From positions 1,104,001 through 1,168,000 of the forward strand of contig NZ_CP081870.1 in assembly GCF_022170785.1 (NCBI RefSeq): a stretch of 64,000 nt of DNA. The letters run 5' to 3'. The DNA is from Rossellomorea marisflavi. Lineage in GTDB: Bacteria; Bacillota; Bacilli; Bacillales; Bacillaceae_B. The position numbers and the translations under genes were made by a program. The stretch's first letter is position 1. Every line of letters begins with the position of its first letter. Positions 7,991-16,221 of this stretch are shown one piece after another. The notes beneath the pieces were generated by a model. It did no database searches, was not told the DNA's origin, and saw only the letters and a list, made by a program, of their open reading frames with translations.

Positions 7991-9937
7991 ATGCAAGAAG
8001 TTTCAACATCAACTAAGAATGTTTTCAGAGGACCCATAGCCATTTTTGTGTTAGCCGTCGTGCTCCTATGGATGAAAACGTATGCTGCCTATCAGATTGA
8101 ATTCAATCTTGGGATCGATAACAGCATGCAGAAATTTCTACTATTCTTGAACCCGTTAAGCTCAAGTCTATTATTCTTGGGAATTGCCCTGTTCTTTAAA
8201 GGGAAGCTGCAATCGACCCTGTTGATTGTCATCCAGTTCGTTCTATCATTCCTGCTCTATGCCAATGTCGTCTACTATCGTTTCTTCAACGATTTCATCA
8301 CCGTCCCGGTCTTGATGCAGACAAAGACCAATGCAGGGCAGCTAGGTGACAGTGCCTTCTCCCTGATGACTCCATGGGATATTTTCTATTTCGCTGATAC
8401 GATCCTTTTGATCGTCCTCTTGGCCTTCAAGGTCTCAAAACCTGCAGCCAAGCGGAAATGGAAATCGGCCGGTCTTGTCATTGCCATGGCAGCCATCGTA
8501 TTTTCCGTCAATCTCCATCTTGCGGAAAAGGATCGTCCAGAGCTTTTGACCCGTACGTTCGACCGCAACTACTTGGTGAAATATCTGGGATCATACAACT
8601 TCACGATCTATGATATCGTCCAGAACGTCCAGACCGCGAGACAGCGCGCCATGGCGGACAGCAGCGACATCACCAGTGTAGAAAACTATATCAAAGCCAA
8701 TTATGCAGAGCCGAACCCGGCCTATTTCGGCAAGGCGAAAGGCATGAATGTGGTGTACCTTTCCCTGGAATCACTGCAGTCCTTCATCATCGACTATGAG
8801 ATCGATGGGCAGGAAGTGACACCGTTCCTGAATTCACTGGCTCATGATAATGAAACCTTCTATTTCAAGAATTATTTCCATCAGACCGGACAAGGGAAAA
8901 CGTCCGATGCAGAGTTCATGATGGACAACTCCCTGTACCCGATGGCACAAGGATCGGTCTATGTGAGCAAGGCGCAGAATACATTCCAATCGGCTCCGGC
9001 CATCCTGAAGAAGGATGACTATGTTTCCGCGGTCTTCCACGGTAACTACAAAACATTCTGGAACCGGAATGTAATGTACAAGTCACTCGGCTATGACAAG
9101 TTCTTCGATGCCGAATACTACGATATGTCAGAGGATAACATCAAGAACTACGGCATGAAGGATAAACCATTCGTGGAAGAATCCCAGCCGCTCCTTGAAA
9201 GCCTCGAGCAGCCGTTCTACAGCAAGTACATCCTTCTGTCCAACCACTTCCCGTTCAAGATGGATGAGGGAGATACCGACTTCCCTGCTGCCGATACGGA
9301 TGATAAAGTTGTCAATCAATACTTCCAGTCAGCGCACTATATGGATGAAGCACTGAAACAGTTCTTCGACCAGCTGAAGGAATCGGGTCTCTATGACAAC
9401 ACGATCGTCGTTATGTATGGAGATCACTACGGAATCTCCGAGAACCATAACCAAGCCATGAAAGAAATCATCGGGAAAGACATCGATGATTATGAATACG
9501 CCCAGCTCCAACGGGTACCATTATTCATTCATGCACCGGGTGTCAAAGGCGGCGCCAAGGATACGTACGGCGGTGCCGTCGACGTCATGCCGACCGTGCT
9601 CCATCTTCTCGGTGTCGATACGAAGGACTACCTGCAGATCGGATCTGACCTCCTGAGCAAGAATCACCGTGAAGTCATCCCGTTCCGCAACGGAGATTTC
9701 ATCACACCCACCATCACATCGGTGAACGGCAAATACTACAGCAATGAAGACGGACAAGAGATCAAAGGTGACGGCTTTGCCGAGCTCAACAAGCAGGCGA
9801 AGACCGAGCTTTCCATCTCCGACAGCATCGTTAACAAAGATTTGCTCCGTTTCTACACGCCAGAAGGATTCACGCCGATCGATCGTGACGACTACAACTA
9901 CATTTACGACAAAGAAGCAGATGTGAATAATCAGTAA
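7991..9937 (+). CDS. Lipoteichoic acid synthase family protein (LtaS type)
   Basis: The protein is 648 aa, from the ATG at 7991 behind GAGGTG. LtaS-type enzymes take glycerol phosphate from phosphatidylglycerol and build the lipoteichoic acid chain outside the membrane. Five transmembrane helices fill residues 10-180, followed by a linker and an extracellular sulfatase-fold domain. The metal-binding glutamate is in LSLESLQ (Glu260) and the nucleophile is the threonine of GQGKTSD (Thr304), matching the spacing in S. aureus LtaS (Glu255, Thr300). A later metal site is YGDHYG. Bacilli have several paralogues (LtaS, YfnI, YqgS, YvgJ), and the motifs do not decide which this is. It is transcribed alone after a 199-base leader. 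Confidence 0.92.
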   Translation: MQEVSTSTKNVFRGPIAIFVLAVVLLWMKTYAAYQIEFNLGIDNSMQKFLLFLNPLSSSLLFLGIALFFKGKLQSTLLIVIQFVLSFLLYANVVYYRFFNDFITVPVLMQTKTNAGQLGDSAFSLMTPWDIFYFADTILLIVLLAFKVSKPAAKRKWKSAGLVIAMAAIVFSVNLHLAEKDRPELLTRTFDRNYLVKYLGSYNFTIYDIVQNVQTARQRAMADSSDITSVENYIKANYAEPNPAYFGKAKGMNVVYLSLESLQSFIIDYEIDGQEVTPFLNSLAHDNETFYFKNYFHQTGQGKTSDAEFMMDNSLYPMAQGSVYVSKAQNTFQSAPAILKKDDYVSAVFHGNYKTFWNRNVMYKSLGYDKFFDAEYYDMSEDNIKNYGMKDKPFVEESQPLLESLEQPFYSKYILLSNHFPFKMDEGDTDFPAADTDDKVVNQYFQSAHYMDEALKQFFDQLKESGLYDNTIVVMYGDHYGISENHNQAMKEIIGKDIDDYEYAQLQRVPLFIHAPGVKGGAKDTYGGAVDVMPTVLHLLGVDTKDYLQIGSDLLSKNHREVIPFRNGDFITPTITSVNGKYYSNEDGQEIKGDGFAELNKQAKTELSISDSIVNKDLLRFYTPEGFTPIDRDDYNYIYDKEADVNNQ

Positions 9938-9942
9938 ACACG

Positions 9943-9977
9943 AAACAGCCCCCGCCTTGAATTGGCGGGGGCTGTTT
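9943..9977. terminator. Bidirectional terminator
   Basis: A 14-bp stem (AAACAGCCCCCGCC and its complement) lies between the convergent LTA synthase and small membrane genes, with short T runs on both sides. Confidence 0.9.
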
Positions 9978-9978
9978 G

Positions 9979-10281
9979 CTAGTTAGGAAGATTGAATGAC
10001 CGCTTGCCAGCTATTTCAATCAACACGTAATTGACGTAGGTGAGGGCAAAAGGGAAGAAGGCGAGAAGAAAGGCTGTGTCAAGGAACGATTCAATCTGTT
10101 TGGAGGAGTCGGAATGGAGTGTAAGCATCACACTTGCCATTACGATCGCATGCAGGGAAAAAGCGATGAAGAGTGTAAACCACTTTCGTCCGTTCCTTAC
10201 ATAAAAAGGGAGCGAGACCGCGCTCGAAAGACAGGTGCTGATCACCGCTAAAAGTATAAAGGTGCTGGTACTAAGCATCAT
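9979..10281 (-). CDS. Small membrane protein, three hydrophobic segments
   Basis: The 100-aa protein has segments at about residues 5-25, 36-54 and 66-90, and a basic C-terminus. The start overlaps the stop of the upstream hydrolase (ATGA), so the two are translationally coupled. No family is recognised. The coupling suggests it is made with the hydrolase, but a functional link is only inferred. Confidence 0.6.
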   Translation of the reverse strand: MMLSTSTFILLAVISTCLSSAVSLPFYVRNGRKWFTLFIAFSLHAIVMASVMLTLHSDSSKQIESFLDTAFLLAFFPFALTYVNYVLIEIAGKRSFNLPN

Positions 10282-11138
10282 GATTCACTCACTTTTTGAG
10301 CTTTTTCAAAAAAGCATTCCATTACCGTCCGAAAGCGCTCCTTCTCCTCGAGGAACGGATAATGATTGCTCTCATCGAATACTACGAGCTCTGCGCCCGG
10401 AATGCCGTCCAGTATTTCCTCCGAGTAAAGAAGAGGGCACTGGACATCATGGCGGCCGCAGACAATCAAGGTCGGCGTATCAATGAGGTGCAGCTTCCGG
10501 GTCACGTCGAAAAGCTGGATCTCCCGGTTGAAGAAGTCCATGCGCGTGGCACTGATACGCTTCGTGACATGGGGAGGGAAGAGTGATGGAAACCGCTCCG
10601 GCTTGTATAAAGAAAACGAAATCCGCTCACGGGTCAGTGCTTTTCTCTCGTCTTCCGGAAGGCTGGATCCTTTCAAGGTGATGTTCAGCTCCTGCATCCG
10701 CACGAAGTCTAGGTGGTCTTCATGGTAGATGCACTGAGATGATTCTGACATGAATTCCCTTGCTGCCGAACCGACGATCACAAGGGAATTCAGGCTTTGG
10801 GAAAAGTAAATGCCGTACACAGTCCCGATCATCCCGCAGGTGGAATGGCCGGCGAACGTCCATTTCTTGATCTCAAGGGACTCACGCACCGCCTCGAGAT
10901 CGAATACCGTTTCGAGAAATCCGAGCTGGTACGGTTCATGTGCACGTTCCGAGTGCCCTGCTTCCCGCATATTCACAAGGAACACCTCATGTGTTTCGGT
11001 GAAGGCATCAGCAAAATGGTCTCCTGAAGCATTGAATGCCGAGTAGTGATGGGTCACGCATAAAGGATCACCGCTTCCTTTACGAAAGACTTCGAAGCAT
11101 CCCCGCTTCGTGGTCAGTAGTTCTTGTTTCCATGTCAT
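10278..11138 (-). CDS. Alpha/beta hydrolase
   Basis: The protein is 286 aa from the ATG at 11138; a GTG at 11147 is also in frame but only two bases from the Shine-Dalgarno. The fold is typical, with the nucleophile elbow GHSTCG (Ser99), an acid residue in CGRHDVQCP near residue 230, and the catalytic histidine in ESNHYPF near 258. The oxyanion strand TRK-x-L-HLIDTPTLIVCG precedes the acid. Relatives include proline iminopeptidases and small esterases, and the substrate is not evident. It is followed directly by the coupled 100-aa membrane protein. Confidence 0.85.
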   Translation of the reverse strand: MTWKQELLTTKRGCFEVFRKGSGDPLCVTHHYSAFNASGDHFADAFTETHEVFLVNMREAGHSERAHEPYQLGFLETVFDLEAVRESLEIKKWTFAGHSTCGMIGTVYGIYFSQSLNSLVIVGSAAREFMSESSQCIYHEDHLDFVRMQELNITLKGSSLPEDERKALTRERISFSLYKPERFPSLFPPHVTKRISATRMDFFNREIQLFDVTRKLHLIDTPTLIVCGRHDVQCPLLYSEEILDGIPGAELVVFDESNHYPFLEEKERFRTVMECFFEKAQKVSES

Positions 11139-11196
11139 CCGTTTCACGTCCTTTCCCTTTTATATACGGCAGTGAGGAGGGGATTTCCTGCATAAC

Positions 11197-11226
11197 AAAA
11201 CACCCGCGAAAGATTCGCGGGTGTTT
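11197..11226 (-). terminator. Terminator of hxlAB
   Basis: Stem AAACACCCGCGAA / TTCGCGGGTGTTT lies nine bases after the hxlB stop. On the minus strand the stem runs into TTTT. Confidence 0.85.
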
Positions 11227-11234
11227 CTGTGTTC

Positions 11235-11792
11235 CTATTCCAGATTGGCATGCCTGCCGAACATGGTGTCGGATGTGAGTCCTTTTTTATCCATATAGCG
11301 GAGGATGACCGCATCGTAGAACAGGAGGAGCGTCTGTTCGAAGAGGGAGCCCATCGGTTGGATGGTGGCACGCTCTTCTCCTGATTCATGCTTCGGTGAA
11401 CCGGGAAGCTCCACAACGATATCGGCCAGTTTTCCGATGGTGGAGTCGGGTTTGATCGTGACGGCCGCCACGGTCGCTCCGAGCTCCTTCGCTTTTTCTG
11501 CCATGGGTACGAGGCTCTTCGTCTCGCCTGAACCGGTGCTGATGATGAGGAGATCCCCTTCTTCAAGGTTCGGCGTGACCGTTTCCCCGACCACGTATGC
11601 ATCGAGTCCCATATGCATCATGCGCATCGTGAAAGACTTTGCCATGAGCCCGGAGCGTCCGGCACCTGCCGTGAAGATCTTACCGGCTTCCATGATGCGG
11701 TTGGTCAGCTGTTCCGCCGACCGGTCCCCGATCAAGTCCGGTGCCTTTGAAAGCTCCTTCAGGATTTCGTTCATATAGCCTGTCGTCTGCAT
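11235..11792 (-). CDS. hxlB: 6-phospho-3-hexuloisomerase HxlB
   Basis: HxlB turns D-arabino-3-hexulose 6-phosphate into fructose 6-phosphate, the second step of the ribulose monophosphate route for formaldehyde. The 185-aa protein is a single SIS domain: GAGRSGLMAKSFTMRMMHMG (about residues 40-59) and ISTGSGETKSLVPMAEKAKELG (about 85-106) are its phosphosugar-binding loops. Length is normal. It lies four bases downstream of hxlA, so the two form one operon closed by the terminator at 11197, with hxlR divergent. Confidence 0.95.
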   Translation of the reverse strand: MQTTGYMNEILKELSKAPDLIGDRSAEQLTNRIMEAGKIFTAGAGRSGLMAKSFTMRMMHMGLDAYVVGETVTPNLEEGDLLIISTGSGETKSLVPMAEKAKELGATVAAVTIKPDSTIGKLADIVVELPGSPKHESGEERATIQPMGSLFEQTLLLFYDAVILRYMDKKGLTSDTMFGRHANLE

Positions 11793-11796
11793 GGGA

Positions 11797-12429
11797 TTAC
11801 CCTTGGTTGATTAGCTCGCGGATTTTCGCTGCAGTCGCTGCTTTATCATCTTGGGACGTGATGCCGCCGCCTACGATGATGAGATCAGGATTTTCCTTGA
11901 TCACTTCTGGTAGGGTTTCAAGCTTGATTCCGCCTGCGATGGCCGTTTTGGCATTTTTCACGACGCTCTTGATGGTATGAAGGTCTTCGAATGAGTTCTT
12001 ACCTTCAGCCTGAAGGTCATATCCAGTGTGGACACAGATGTAATCTGCTCCGAACTGATCCAATTCCTTCGCGCGTTTTTCTATATCTTTCACTCCGATC
12101 ATATCGACGAGGAGTTCTTTGCCTTGTTTCTTCGCTTCTTCGACGGCACCTTGGATGGAAGCATCTTCCGCCACACCGAGGATCGTCACGATATCAGCGC
12201 CTGCTTCTGAAGCTTTCATCACTTCATAGCCTGCAGCATCCATGATTTTAAGGTCGGCAAGAACAGACAGGGAAGGGAATGCTTCCTTGATTTCCTTGAC
12301 AGCCTTCAGTCCTTCATTGATCACGACAGGAGTTCCGATTTCCACGATGTCGATGTATTCTTCTACTTCCTTGACGACTTCCTTCGCCTCGGGAATGTTG
12401 ACTAAGTCCAGTGCAAGTTGTAATTTCAT
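11797..12429 (-). CDS. hxlA: 3-hexulose-6-phosphate synthase HxlA
   Basis: HxlA condenses formaldehyde with ribulose 5-phosphate. The protein is 210 aa from the ATG at 12429 (AAGGAG upstream); the longer frame to 12525 has no ribosome binding site. It belongs to the orotidine-monophosphate-decarboxylase fold. The catalytic D-x-K-x-x-D motif appears as ADLKIMDA (about residues 58-65), and the phosphate site as GGIK and VGGGIT in the last third. Bacillus uses this pair mainly to detoxify formaldehyde. The promoter at 12487-12515 overlaps one arm of the HxlR-type operator. Confidence 0.96.
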   Translation of the reverse strand: MKLQLALDLVNIPEAKEVVKEVEEYIDIVEIGTPVVINEGLKAVKEIKEAFPSLSVLADLKIMDAAGYEVMKASEAGADIVTILGVAEDASIQGAVEEAKKQGKELLVDMIGVKDIEKRAKELDQFGADYICVHTGYDLQAEGKNSFEDLHTIKSVVKNAKTAIAGGIKLETLPEVIKENPDLIIVGGGITSQDDKAATAAKIRELINQG

Positions 12430-12486
12430 AGATCCTTCACTCCTTGAGAAAATTTGTGCTGCGCGGGTCACCCCTTCAGCCATTTC

Positions 12487-12554
12487 ACTATAACGCATGA
12501 GGTGAATCCATGTAAGTACGCACATTTTACTTACATAGTGTCAAAAAGTATACT
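12487..12554. promoter_or_regulatory. Divergent hxlA / hxlR promoters with a shared inverted-repeat operator
   Basis: ATGTAAGTA (12510-12518) and TACTTACAT (12528-12536) form a perfect 9-bp inverted repeat with a 9-bp spacer. On the minus strand the left arm contains the hxlA -35 (TTACAT, 12510-12515), 17 bp from a TATAGT -10 (12487-12492). On the plus strand TATACT at 12549-12554 is the likely hxlR -10. GTAAGTA/TACTTAC arms resemble operators of HxlR/YodB-type regulators. Confidence 0.7.
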
Positions 12555-12585
12555 AAAGGATAGAATCCAATCAGGAGGTGGCCAA

Positions 12586-12942
12586 ATGTCATCACGCTTA
12601 GAAGATAAAACATTCCAATGTGAAAAAGAACTGACCCTCTCCGTCATCGGCGGTAAATGGAAGATGCTCATCCTGTGGCATCTTGGAAAAGAAGGGACCA
12701 AACGATTCGGCGAGCTCAAAGCCCTCATGCCTGGAATCACCCAGCGCATGCTCGTCAACCAGCTCAGGGAGCTTGAAGAAGACCAGATCGTCCACCGTGA
12801 GGTCTATCCCGTCGTCCCTCCCAAAGTAGAGTATTCCCTCACATCACAAGGTCAAACACTCATGCCCATACTCGAATCCATGTACGAATGGGGTAAAACG
12901 TATATGGCGACGTTGAAGGAACCAAGCAAAATAGAAGCATAA
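12586..12942 (+). CDS. hxlR: HxlR family regulator of formaldehyde detoxification
   Basis: The 118-aa protein is a winged helix-turn-helix dimer; HxlR activates hxlAB when formaldehyde is present in B. subtilis. The ATG at 12586 follows AGGAGGTGGCCAA; the frame extends upstream to 12454 without a ribosome binding site. The domain reads [23 protein letters not shown], then [46 protein letters not shown], an unmistakable HxlR fold. A single Cys (near residue 11) lies at the N-terminal site conserved in this family and may sense electrophiles. It is divergent from hxlAB. Confidence 0.93.
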   Translation: MSSRLEDKTFQCEKELTLSVIGGKWKMLILWHLGKEGTKRFGELKALMPGITQRMLVNQLRELEEDQIVHREVYPVVPPKVEYSLTSQGQTLMPILESMYEWGKTYMATLKEPSKIEA

Positions 12943-12958
12943 ATCACGAATCGATCAT

Positions 12959-13004
12959 GACTGAATCCGCATGAGGACTAGGCTCAAACGGATTCAGTCT
13001 TTTT
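12959..13004 (+). terminator. Rho-independent terminator of hxlR
   Basis: Stem GACTGAATCCG / CGGATTCAGTC with an 18-nt loop, followed by TTTTTG. Confidence 0.85.
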
Positions 13005-13239
13005 GTGGAGATGGTGAGTTGAATCCGCTATCATTCACTTGGGAAATCATTTAAATCCAACCAGGAACTACCGTTGAAGCAGCCCATTCTCCACACAATT
13101 GTCATATTGTTTTACGGAGGAAGGATGGTTCTCCTGTATAATTCTAGTAACCATCACGTTATCGTTTGGTCTTTGGAGGACCATATAGCTTGAACTATTC
13201 TTTTGGAGGTGGAAGTCTTCCTTCGGGTAAGACGATGTA
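13005..13239 (+). other. Leader region of the CNNM/CBS gene
   Basis: This 235-base stretch holds a TATAAT at 13137-13142, which would give a leader of about 90 nt. The leader has a small hairpin (TGGTC...GACCA, near 13168-13184). I looked for the Mg2+ M-box and other riboswitch cores and did not recognise one. Confidence 0.35.
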
Positions 13240-14547
13240 TTGACAGCCATAAACTTAACGATTTTTGCCATTTTGATCGCCCTCACAGCCTTTTTTGTCG
13301 CAACGGAATTTGCCATGGTGAAGGTGCGGTCCACCAAGATTGATCAACTCGTATTTGAAGGGAAAAGGGGAGCGGCCTCGGCCAAGAAGGTCGTCAGTCA
13401 TCTGGATGAGTATCTGTCAGCCTGTCAGCTGGGCATCACGGTGACCGCCCTCGGAATCGGGTGGGTGGGGGAGTCCACCTTCGCCGTCATCCTCGAGCCG
13501 ATCTTCGAATTCCTGAATATCGGCGAGTCCCTTTCAAGCGTCCTTATCATTGCCATCGCCTTCATGATCGCGACCTTCATGCACGTCGTCATCGGGGAGC
13601 TTGCTCCGAAAACGCTGGCGATCCAGAAGGCGGAGACGATCACGCTTCTGACAGCCGGTCCCATCATCCTGTTCTACCGGATCCTTTTCCCGTTCATCTG
13701 GTTCCTCAACGGATCCGCACGTCTCCTCGTCCGGGCATTCGGCATGAAGCCAGCCTCCGAGCACGATGCGGCCCACTCCGAGGAAGAGCTCAGGATCCTC
13801 ATGTCTGAAAGCTATGAGAGCGGGGAGATCAATCAGAACGAACTGACCTACATGAATAATATCTTCACCTTCGACGAACGACTGGCGAAGGAAATCATGG
13901 TCCCGAGAACAGAGATGGTGACCGTTTCCGTCGACCAGGGATTCGATGAAATCATGGATCTCATCAAGTCGGAGAGGTTCACACGATATCCGGTGATCGA
14001 TGGGGATAAAGACCACGTCGTCGGATTCATCAACGTCAAGGAGCTCCTCACTGAACGGTTGCGGCAGGGCAAGAGGACGGGGGACGACTTCTCCCTCAAA
14101 GACCATATCACCCCCATCATCCGAGTGGTGGAAACGGCCCCGATCCATGATGTGCTCCTCAAGATGCAGAAGCTCCGCACCCACATCGCCATCCTGGTCG
14201 ATGAGTATGGCGGCACCTCGGGCATCGTGAGCTTCGAAGATATCCTCGAAGAAATCGTAGGAGAGATCCGCGATGAGTTCGACCAGGATGAAGTGGCGCC
14301 GGTAAGGAAGCTCAAAGACCACCATTTCATCATCGATGCGAAGCTTTTAATTGAAGAAGCCAATGAAGTGCTCGGAATCGAAATGGAAAATGACGACGTT
14401 GATACGATCGGAGGCTGGTTCCTCTCGAACACCATCGAAAGCGAAGCAGAGCTCGAGTCTCACGGGTATGTCTTCAAAGTGCACAAAAAAGATGGGTATC
14501 ACATTCAGTACCTGGAAGTGAAAAAGCCAGAGTCCCTCGTTTCATGA
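13240..14547 (+). CDS. CNNM/CBS-domain membrane protein (hemolysin C / YhdP-YugS type)
   Basis: The 435-aa protein has three parts: a four-helix CNNM transmembrane domain (residues 1-175, with FFVATEFAMVKVR and VIGELAPKTLAIQKAE), a pair of CBS domains (about 205-335, with VVGFINVKELL and DEYGGTSGIVSFEDILEEIVGEI), and a C-terminal CorC/HlyC domain (about 345-430). Members take part in Mg2+ export or transport. The start is TTG at 13240 with only a weak GGGT upstream; the homology-like N-terminus supports it. Two long frames on the opposite strand are shadows. Confidence 0.9.
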   Translation: MTAINLTIFAILIALTAFFVATEFAMVKVRSTKIDQLVFEGKRGAASAKKVVSHLDEYLSACQLGITVTALGIGWVGESTFAVILEPIFEFLNIGESLSSVLIIAIAFMIATFMHVVIGELAPKTLAIQKAETITLLTAGPIILFYRILFPFIWFLNGSARLLVRAFGMKPASEHDAAHSEEELRILMSESYESGEINQNELTYMNNIFTFDERLAKEIMVPRTEMVTVSVDQGFDEIMDLIKSERFTRYPVIDGDKDHVVGFINVKELLTERLRQGKRTGDDFSLKDHITPIIRVVETAPIHDVLLKMQKLRTHIAILVDEYGGTSGIVSFEDILEEIVGEIRDEFDQDEVAPVRKLKDHHFIIDAKLLIEEANEVLGIEMENDDVDTIGGWFLSNTIESEAELESHGYVFKVHKKDGYHIQYLEVKKPESLVS

Positions 14548-14561
14548 TGGGAACCTTGCAA

Positions 14562-14596
14562 GGCCACCGGAGAGAATTCTCCCCGGTGGCCTTTTT
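14562..14596 (+). terminator. Rho-independent terminator
   Basis: Stem GGCCACCGG / CCGGTGGCC, followed by TTTTT, after the CNNM/CBS gene. Confidence 0.88.
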
Positions 14597-14632
14597 ATGG
14601 TGATATATAGAAAAAGAGTGAGGGTGCAACAA

Positions 14633-14939
14633 ATGAAAAAGGGGAATTGGTGGAGTTTCATCCTGCTGGTGACGGCGACGTATATCGGAATCACAGCCCA
14701 AGACCTTGCCTTTGGGCTTCACACTGCTTCCGGATTGTTCGACCCTATTCACTATTTGATGATTCTGACGATCCTCAGCATCGGGCTCTTGGTGTTCTCC
14801 GTGATCAGATTGGACGTAGGTGGAAAGGGAGAGTGGAAGAAAAAAGGTCCTCGACTCGATCTGGATGACGGTTGCAATCATCATCGGAGGAGCCGTTTCA
14901 GGTTGGTCGGGTTTTGTCTTACTCAAATGGATAGGCTAA
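14633..14939 (+). pseudogene. Small three-helix membrane protein, frameshifted at an A6 run
   Basis: From the ATG at 14633 the frame codes for two hydrophobic helices (FILLVTATYIGITA and YLMILTILSIGLLVFSVI), then loses sense after EWKKK at an A6 run (14840-14845). Removing one A restores a frame that reads VLDSIWMTVAIIIGGAVSGWSGFVLLKWIG and stops at 14937-14939. That is a plausible third transmembrane helix. The unshifted frame instead continues as low-quality sequence to 14992. The repaired protein would be about 101 aa with three membrane segments. Family unknown. Confidence 0.65.
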
Positions 14940-15016
14940 TGGGAAACAGATTGCTTTCTTTCTCCATCCCGATTTGGAATAATGATGTATAGATCATCAT
15001 AAGGAGGAATTGTTTC

Positions 15017-16111
15017 ATGAGTCAATCTGTGAATCCGTTATTTCAACCTTTTCAATATGGAACCCTATCCCTGCCGAACCGTACGGTGATGGCACCGATG
15101 ACGCGCGGGTTTTCACCTGGGGGCGTACCGGGTCAGCCCGTCGTTGATTATTATCGCCGACGCGCAGAAAATGAAGTAGGGCTGATTGTCACGGAGGGCA
15201 CCGGCATCAACCATCCGGCATCCGTATCAGGTGACAGCATCCCCTTATTCCACGGGGAAAAGGCCCTTGAAGGCTGGGCAGAAGTGGTCGAGGCCGTCCA
15301 CGAAGCAGGAGGGAAGATCGTTCCCCAGCTCTGGCATGTGGGGATGACCCGCAAGAAAGGCGAGCTTCCGAATGCCGAAGCATTGCCCGTCGGACCGTCA
15401 GGCTTGACCCTTACGGGGGAACAGGTGACTGAGCCGCCGACGACGGAAGAAGTGGAGCAGCTCGTCGCAGCCTATGCCCAGGCCGCTGCCGATGCAAAAC
15501 GAATCGGATTCGACGGCATCGAGCTTCACGGTGCCCACGGATATCTCATTGATCAATTCTTTTGGGAGAAAACGAATAAGCGGACCGACCGATATGGTGG
15601 CGATCTTGTAGGGCGCACGCAATTTGCCATCGAAGTCATCGAGGCATGCAGGCGCGAAGTAGGACCTGACTTCCCGATCATCTTCCGTTTCTCGCAATGG
15701 AAGATGACCGACTATGGTGCGAAGCTCGCTAAGACACCGGAGGAGCTTGAGCAGTTCCTGCACCCGCTCGTGAAAGCAGGGGTGGATATTTTCCATTGCT
15801 CGACGCGCCGTTTCTGGGAACCTGAATTTGAGGGATCACCCCTGAATCTCGCGGGCTGGACGAAGAAGCTCACCGGAAAACCCGTCATCTCCGTCGGATC
15901 CGTCGGCCTGAACGGTGAATTCACCAGCTTCTCAGAAGCCGAAGCCACCGATATCCATGAGCTGACCGAACGCCTCGGAGACGACGAATTCGACCTCATC
16001 GCCATCGGTCGCGCCGTCCTTCAAGACCCTGAATGGGTCAAGAAAATCAAAGAAGGACGTAACGACGAAATCCACCCGTTCAGCAAAGAATCGCTGCAAA
16101 CACTATATTGA
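15017..16111 (+). CDS. NADH:flavin oxidoreductase, old yellow enzyme family
   Basis: The 364-aa protein is an FMN-dependent TIM-barrel reductase of alpha,beta-unsaturated carbonyls. An AAGGAGGAATTG site precedes the ATG. FMN-site motifs are visible: LPNRTVMAPMTRG (residues 18-30), PQLWHVGMTRK (about 102-112) and FDGIELHGAHGYLIDQFFWEKTNKRTDRYGG (about 163-193, holding the His-x-x-His substrate pair as HGAH). VGSVG and AIGRAVLQDPEW form the C-terminal phosphate site. Relatives are NemA/morphinone-reductase-like rather than YqjM-like by length. It is a single-gene unit with a terminator at 16119. Confidence 0.93.
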   Translation: MSQSVNPLFQPFQYGTLSLPNRTVMAPMTRGFSPGGVPGQPVVDYYRRRAENEVGLIVTEGTGINHPASVSGDSIPLFHGEKALEGWAEVVEAVHEAGGKIVPQLWHVGMTRKKGELPNAEALPVGPSGLTLTGEQVTEPPTTEEVEQLVAAYAQAAADAKRIGFDGIELHGAHGYLIDQFFWEKTNKRTDRYGGDLVGRTQFAIEVIEACRREVGPDFPIIFRFSQWKMTDYGAKLAKTPEELEQFLHPLVKAGVDIFHCSTRRFWEPEFEGSPLNLAGWTKKLTGKPVISVGSVGLNGEFTSFSEAEATDIHELTERLGDDEFDLIAIGRAVLQDPEWVKKIKEGRNDEIHPFSKESLQTLY

Positions 16112-16118
16112 ATGCAAA

Positions 16119-16156
16119 ATGACGCATGGGGACGGTTCCCATGCGTCATTTTTTTG
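16119..16156 (+). terminator. Terminator of the old yellow enzyme gene
   Basis: Stem AATGACGCATGGG / CCCATGCGTCATT with a short loop, continuing into a T run. Confidence 0.9.
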
Positions 16157-16187
16157 GCGCACCGGGACCGCCCCATACACCATAAAA

Positions 16188-16213
16188 GAAGCACGGGCCA
16201 TGGCCCGTGCTTC
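16188..16213 (-). terminator. Terminator of the GTPase gene
   Basis: A perfect 26-base palindrome (GAAGCACGGGCCA and its complement) lies just after the minus-strand GTPase stop, with TTTT on the minus side. Confidence 0.75.
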
Positions 16214-16221
16214 TTGTTGGA

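Noticed and set aside
13005..13239. Mg2+ riboswitch (M-box) before the CNNM/CBS gene.
   Set aside because: The conserved core of the M-box is not present; only a small hairpin is visible.
13534..14325. Long minus-strand frame (263 residues) across the CNNM/CBS gene.
   Set aside because: It mirrors CBS codons, has no ribosome binding site, and shows no domain.
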